Assembly (NCBI GenBank): GCA_016234525.1
Contig: JACRBK010000322.1
Coordinates: forward strand, 1 to 7,316
Source of the DNA: Chloroflexota bacterium
GTDB lineage: Bacteria; Chloroflexota; Anaerolineae; Aggregatilineales; Aggregatilineaceae
Reading direction: 5' to 3'
DNA length: 7,316 nt
Part shown: piece after piece, positions 4,022-7,316 of the stretch
Numbering within the stretch: position 1 is the stretch's first letter
Layout of the letters: each line of letters opens with the position of its first letter
Program-made: the position numbers and the translations under genes
Notes under the pieces: generated by a model
Told to the model about the DNA's origin: nothing
Seen by the model: the letters and a program-made list of their open reading frames with translations, nothing else
The model's database searches: none

Positions 4022-6766
4022 ATGCCACGTATATTTATTTCATACCGCCGCGCTGACAGCGCTATGGCTGCTGGTCGTATCCATGATCGATTAGTGGCGG
4101 TTTTTGGCCCCGAAAATATCTTTAAAGACGTGGATGATATTCCCCCAGGCGAAGATTTTCGTATTTTTATCGCCAAAGAAATCGCCCGTACTGACATCAT
4201 GTTGGTTCTCATCGGCGCTCAATGGTTGAACGTGAGAGACAACCTCGGCTCGCGGAGACTGACGAACCCAGCGGATTATGTGCGGATTGAGATCGAAACC
4301 GGGCTAAAGAACGAACATTGCCGTGTAGTTCCGGTTTTGTTAGGTGGTACGTCGATGCCGCCCGCGCCCGATCTGCCCGATTCTATGCAAGATATGGTTT
4401 TTCTCAATGCGCCTTCTGTACGTGACGATCCCGACTTCAACCGCGATGTAGATCGCCTGATTCGCTGGTTGCGCGGCGAGAATGTCGAATTTGATATTCA
4501 GGCCGCAATAGATGAGTTTTATCCCCTCTACCGGGCGCGGCGCTGGGGCAGCGCGCTTGAACTGCTGAACAAAATCCGCCAATCAGGTCGTGCGCCGAAC
4601 GTATTTAATGTGGAAGTGTATGAACAAACTATCCGGCAGGAGATGGCGCGCGAAGAGGCCGAACGCCAACAGCAGGAAAAACAAGACAAAGCCAGGATCG
4701 AATATCGCGCGATCCGCATTATGGCACAGCATGAAGAGATAGAGCAGGTTTGGGAATGTTGGCAGATTTATTGCAAAACTTATGATTATGATCCCGATGG
4801 TTTTGGCAAGAAGTTAGCGCAGAAGTTGGAAGAAAAACGGATTGCTGAGCGCCGTGATCGGGAATATAACGCCTTGTTGGAGCAGGTGACTCAAAACGCG
4901 GACCCCGAAACACTTCAAAGAGTGTTGAGCCAGTTTCGCCAACAGTTCGGCGATTATGACCCAGAACAACTTGCGGCGGTGATCGCGGAGCAGATAGCAG
5001 TCCGGCAGTCAACTGAACGCCAGCGTCAGGAGCAAGAGCGCGAACAGGAGTATGGCTTTTTGTTCGTGCGATTGGCTCAAAGAGATGATCTTGCCAAATT
5101 GCAGATACTTTGGAAGGCGTTTCAGGAACGGTATGGAGTAGAGTATGATCCTGATGGTTTCGCCAATCGGTTAGCCGAAGCCGAACGGATTCGAGCGCAA
5201 CAATTATTCCTCGATCAGCGGCAGACAGCTTATGATCGGGTTTGGCAGGCGGTAAAGTCTGACCCTCGGAATGCGCGCCAGTTGATGGCGGATTTTGCAC
5301 AGACTTACGCGGATTTCGATCCCGATAGGCTGTCGGAGATTATCACGGCCAAAATCCTTGAACTGCAAGAAGCCGAGCACCAGCGCGAACAAGAAGCGTT
5401 TGAGCGCTTCCGCGCAGACGAATATGTCAAAGTGCGTGCGCTGGCTGAGAGGGACCAGCGCAAAAAGGCTGATAAAGCGCTTCTCTCTTTTCAAAAGAAG
5501 TATCCTGATTACGATCCCGATGGTATTGGCGAATGGCTGGCGCAACCGCCCCCACAGGAGCCAGAATCAGCGACACCTGATCAAGTTATTCCGCGAGAAC
5601 GCAAAGCACCACTACGGCGCGGTGGTCTGGTGATCTCGGCGGTTGTTGTGGTGTTTGGTGTAGTGGCTTTAGGTCTGGTGTTCGCGCTGGACTTGCTTGG
5701 GGGAAATCAAGACGGAAGCAAATCACCACCTCGTGTAAGTCCGACTCGGCTTGCTGCCACACCGACGAACGATATCATAATTATACCCACCTCAACTCTG
5801 ACAGCGACTGAGTTTATTGTTGTTATCCCGCCAACCTTAGAGTCTGATGTCTCTCCGATGCCGACGCTGACCTGGACCCCTACCATGTCGGCTGCTGATA
5901 TAGAGAATTTAGAGGCTGATGTCTCTCCGATGCCGACGCTGACCTGGACCCCTACCATGTCGGCTGCTGATATAGAGAATACAGTGCAAGCTCTGGTAGC
6001 TACCCGAAACGCGATTGAGACCTCTACTGCTGTTCGCGGTCTCACTCTGACCGCTGCCGCTGAATTGGCACAGCTTACTGGAACTCTGGCCCCCGCCCGT
6101 AATACTGACTGGACACCGATTATCCAGACAATGGATGGCTTGCCCTATGTCTATGTGCCTGCGGGATGTTTTATGATGGGCAGTGAAAATGGAGACGACG
6201 AGCGCCCAGTGCATGAGGTATGCCTGGATGCGTTCTGGATCGGGCAGACGGAGATCACCAACGTTCAGTATGGTTCCGAGGGGAATTTCTCTGGCGCTAA
6301 CCGCCCGCGTGAGAATGTCACTTGGTTTGAGGCGCGCGATTTTTGTGAGAGTCAGGGGGCGCGTCTGCCCACCGAAGCCGAGTGGGAATATGCCGCGCGT
6401 GGGCCGGAGAGTTGGATGTATCCCTGGCGCAGCGAATTTGTGGCAGATAATGTGGTTTACAGCGGTAATTCTGGCGGGCAAACGGCAGAGGTAGGCAGCA
6501 AACCGGGCGGAACGTCGTGGGTCGGGGCGTTGGATATGAGCGGTAACGTGTGGGAATGGCTAAGCTCAATTTATCGGTGGTACCCCTACAGCCTAACAGA
6601 TGGTCGTGAAGGTATAGAAGATATTGATAGCGGGCGTGCACTGAGGGGCGGTTCTTTTGTCAATTCTGCTACTGACGATTTCCGCTCCGCCAATCGCAAT
6701 GCTATTCTACCCACTGATGGAGGTAATGGCATTGGTTTCCGCTGCGCCCATGATGCGGAGGGCTAA
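4022..6766 (+). CDS. Membrane TIR protein with YDPDG-repeat linker and FGE-like ectodomain, long form
   Basis: A 914-residue paralogue. Residues 2-150 are a TIR of a different subtype from its neighbour's (RIFISYRRADSAMAAGRIHDRL, NIFKDVDDIPPGEDF, IGAQWL, YVRIEIETGL, VVPVLLGG), with E90 at the NADase Glu position. Residues 223-508 hold five tandem helical repeats of about 56-65 residues, each ending in a YDPDG-like motif (Y256, Y312, Y375, F432, Y497). A basic patch (RERKAPLRR) precedes a membrane segment (about 536-558). The Thr/Pro stalk (565-680) includes two near-identical 24-residue units. The FGE-like domain (about 707-911) has the anchors VPAGCFMMGS, ERPVHEVC, RLPTEAEWEYAARG, DMSGNVWEW, RGGS, RSANR and GFRCA. 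Formylglycine-generating cysteines are missing; C716, C734, C775 and C908 match the paralogue. Only a weak GGA lies near the ATG, but the TIR begins at residue 2, which fixes the start. Likely a type II membrane receptor with a cytoplasmic TIR output; the ligand is unknown. Confidence 0.9.
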   Translation: MPRIFISYRRADSAMAAGRIHDRLVAVFGPENIFKDVDDIPPGEDFRIFIAKEIARTDIMLVLIGAQWLNVRDNLGSRRLTNPADYVRIEIETGLKNEHCRVVPVLLGGTSMPPAPDLPDSMQDMVFLNAPSVRDDPDFNRDVDRLIRWLRGENVEFDIQAAIDEFYPLYRARRWGSALELLNKIRQSGRAPNVFNVEVYEQTIRQEMAREEAERQQQEKQDKARIEYRAIRIMAQHEEIEQVWECWQIYCKTYDYDPDGFGKKLAQKLEEKRIAERRDREYNALLEQVTQNADPETLQRVLSQFRQQFGDYDPEQLAAVIAEQIAVRQSTERQRQEQEREQEYGFLFVRLAQRDDLAKLQILWKAFQERYGVEYDPDGFANRLAEAERIRAQQLFLDQRQTAYDRVWQAVKSDPRNARQLMADFAQTYADFDPDRLSEIITAKILELQEAEHQREQEAFERFRADEYVKVRALAERDQRKKADKALLSFQKKYPDYDPDGIGEWLAQPPPQEPESATPDQVIPRERKAPLRRGGLVISAVVVVFGVVALGLVFALDLLGGNQDGSKSPPRVSPTRLAATPTNDIIIIPTSTLTATEFIVVIPPTLESDVSPMPTLTWTPTMSAADIENLEADVSPMPTLTWTPTMSAADIENTVQALVATRNAIETSTAVRGLTLTAAAELAQLTGTLAPARNTDWTPIIQTMDGLPYVYVPAGCFMMGSENGDDERPVHEVCLDAFWIGQTEITNVQYGSEGNFSGANRPRENVTWFEARDFCESQGARLPTEAEWEYAARGPESWMYPWRSEFVADNVVYSGNSGGQTAEVGSKPGGTSWVGALDMSGNVWEWLSSIYRWYPYSLTDGREGIEDIDSGRALRGGSFVNSATDDFRSANRNAILPTDGGNGIGFRCAHDAEG
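4688..5545 (+). repeat. Five tandem YDPDG helical repeats in the linker of the long TIR protein
   Basis: Residues 223-508. Each unit is about 56-65 residues: a charged helix, a helix with aromatic positions (for example WECWQIYCKTY, LWKAFQERYG, LLSFQKKYP), the motif (Y/F)DP(D/E), then an amphipathic helix. Motif starts are at 256, 312, 375, 432 and 497. Units 1, 3 and 5 have YDPDG-(F/I); units 2 and 4 are degenerate (YDPEQL, FDPDRL), giving an alternating pattern. The short paralogue has one unit with Y220. I do not recognise this repeat as a named family. Confidence 0.75.
5837..5980 (+). repeat. In-frame 72-bp tandem duplication in the stalk
   Basis: 5837-5908 and 5909-5980 differ at only one base (T5843 versus G5915, giving Ser608 versus Ala632). 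Each unit encodes 24 residues (606-629 and 630-653) with the core SPMPTLTWTPTMSAADIEN. The near identity indicates a very recent duplication that lengthened the extracellular stalk without breaking the frame. Confidence 0.97.
6062..6766 (+). repeat. Duplicated ectodomain segment, copy in the second TIR gene
   Basis: From E681 to the stop; partner of 3194-3895. Synonymous differences are spread along the whole segment, so the duplication is not recent, in contrast with the 72-bp stalk repeat just upstream. Confidence 0.85.
6644..6742 (+). other. Candidate variable ligand-loop region of the long TIR receptor
   Basis: Residues R875-R907. Spacing follows RGGSF-VNSATDDF-RSANR-NAIL-P-TDGGNGI-GFR. 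Most non-anchor codons end in T or C (GTC, AAT, TCT, GCT, ACT, GAC, GAT, AAT, GCT, ATT, ACT, GAT, AAT, GGC, ATT), as expected if they descend from AAY codons; CTA and GGA are exceptions. It is two residues longer than the partner region at 3779-3871. No template repeat is visible in this window. Confidence 0.45.
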
Positions 6767-6775
6767 TGCTGTTTT

Positions 6776-6868
6776 CGGGCGCCGCGGCGCCGCGCCCCTA
6801 CACCAACTAGCGCGCCCCTTTCTCTGCGCAGCGGGTCGGGCGAAGGGTTAGGGCTAGGGGTAAAAACC
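6776..6868. repeat. Composite intergenic repeat, right copy, with GC palindrome
   Basis: It begins 10 nt after the second TIR gene's stop. It contains the perfect 14-base palindrome GGCGCCGCGGCGCC (6778-6791), then CGCCCCTACA (6793-6802), a 12-nt spacer, and the CCCCTTTC core (6815-6868). The same order of blocks appears in inverted orientation at 2028-2140. The palindrome could fold in RNA, but no T-run follows, so I do not call it an intrinsic terminator. Confidence 0.75.
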
Positions 6869-6881
6869 ACAGATCCCCCGT

Positions 6882-6909
6882 TTGAGATGCGCCCACCACG
6901 CGCTATAAT
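6882..6909 (+). promoter_or_regulatory. Near-consensus promoter driving a leaderless mRNA
   Basis: TTGAGA (6882-6887) and TATAAT (6904-6909) are 16 bp apart. Only 8 bases separate the -10 box from the ATG at 6918, so transcription should begin at or next to the start codon. The intervening bases are nearly all C and hold no SD. Confidence 0.75.
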
Positions 6910-6917
6910 TCCCCCCC

Positions 6918-7316
6918 ATGATTCATACCCCTTCCGGCACGCGCCGCCCCTGGACACTGTGGTTTTTTAGCCTGATCATCATGTTGATCGGCCTCTATAA
7001 TCTATTGCTCGCGCTCGATCATGTGGGCCGCGCGGGCGAATATCGTGATCTTGGTGTGTCCTATCCCCCCTTGCTGCGGGCTGGATTCGCGCTGGGGTGG
7101 GGGATGACACTGCTGGCGGTCGGGATCGGGTTGGCACGGCGGCGGCGTTGGGCGCGGCGCTGGATTCTGATCGTATTGAGCAACTATGGCGCGTTCAGCG
7201 TGTTATGGTTAACTGTATACACCGAGTCTGACTACAGCCGGGGCCGCATTGGGTTTATGGCGGCGTTGGCGGCGGGCCTGGTGCTGGCAGCCGCATGGAT
7301 ACTGCGTTGGCGGCGG
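6918..7316 (+). CDS. Four-helix integral membrane protein of unknown function, partial
   Basis: 133 codons open to the right edge, with the stop outside the window. The product starts MIHTPSGTRRPWTLWFFSL and has four hydrophobic segments at about 13-33, 52-72, 80-100 and 111-129. Arg-rich loops (LARRRRWARRW at 72-82, and RWRR at the end) suggest the N-terminus, the 72-80 loop and the C-terminus are cytoplasmic. I recognise no family or active-site motif. Coding is supported by the near-consensus promoter placed exactly at the ATG and by the clean transmembrane pattern. It lies beyond the right-hand repeat and has its own promoter, so it is probably not part of the TIR unit. The sequence around it is more GC-rich than the TIR genes. 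Sure that it is a membrane protein gene; function unknown. Confidence 0.8.
   Translation, partial: MIHTPSGTRRPWTLWFFSLIIMLIGLYNLLLALDHVGRAGEYRDLGVSYPPLLRAGFALGWGMTLLAVGIGLARRRRWARRWILIVLSNYGAFSVLWLTVYTESDYSRGRIGFMAALAAGLVLAAAWILRWRR

Noticed and set aside
4719..5300. Leftward 193-codon open frame inside the long TIR gene
   Set aside because: It is an antisense shadow of the repeat-encoding region, with no promoter or SD.
6778..6797. GC-rich palindrome as an intrinsic terminator of the TIR genes
   Set aside because: The hairpin is strong but is followed by CCCCTACACC rather than a T-run. It is better explained as part of the dispersed repeat.

Overview
The window looks like a chromosomal segment from a Chloroflexota bacterium, probably Anaerolineae-like. 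This is inferred from protein style, not from a marker gene. The clues are a TPR protein with a single membrane segment and a long Thr/Pro-rich tail, dispersed GC-rich intergenic repeats built around GTAGGGGCG and CCCCTTTC blocks, and large signalling proteins with extracytoplasmic FGE-like domains.

Layout. Bases 1-1849 carry three leftward genes: the N-terminal part of a PhzF-family isomerase (1-359, running off the window), a 64-residue basic protein of unknown function with its own SD and terminator (557-751), and the TPR / membrane / Thr-Pro-rich protein (1022-1849). Bases 1850-2215 form a divergent intergenic region packed with palindromic repeats and promoters. Bases 2216-6766 carry two rightward paralogous giants. 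The first is 559 residues (TIR, one copy of a YDPDG helical repeat, membrane segment, FGE-like C-type-lectin-fold domain). The second is 914 residues (a different TIR, five YDPDG repeats, membrane segment, Thr/Pro stalk with an almost exact 72-bp duplication, and the same ectodomain). From 6918 a probably leaderless gene for a four-helix membrane protein runs off the right edge.

How the genes may work together. The two TIR proteins look like single-pass receptors: a cytoplasmic TIR with the catalytic-position Glu, a charged helical linker, and an extracytoplasmic recognition domain. Their ectodomains are about three-quarters identical by eye, but their TIR domains are clearly different. The most divergent stretch of the ectodomain is the C-terminal ligand-loop region, framed by RGGS, RSANR and GFRCA anchors. 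That is the layout of variable regions in diversity-generating-retroelement targets, although no reverse transcriptase or template repeat is in this window. Inverted copies of one composite intergenic repeat (2028-2140 and 6776-6868) flank the pair, so the two genes may form a discrete cassette. This paired TIR-receptor locus is the most interesting content; a role in defence or self/non-self recognition is inference.
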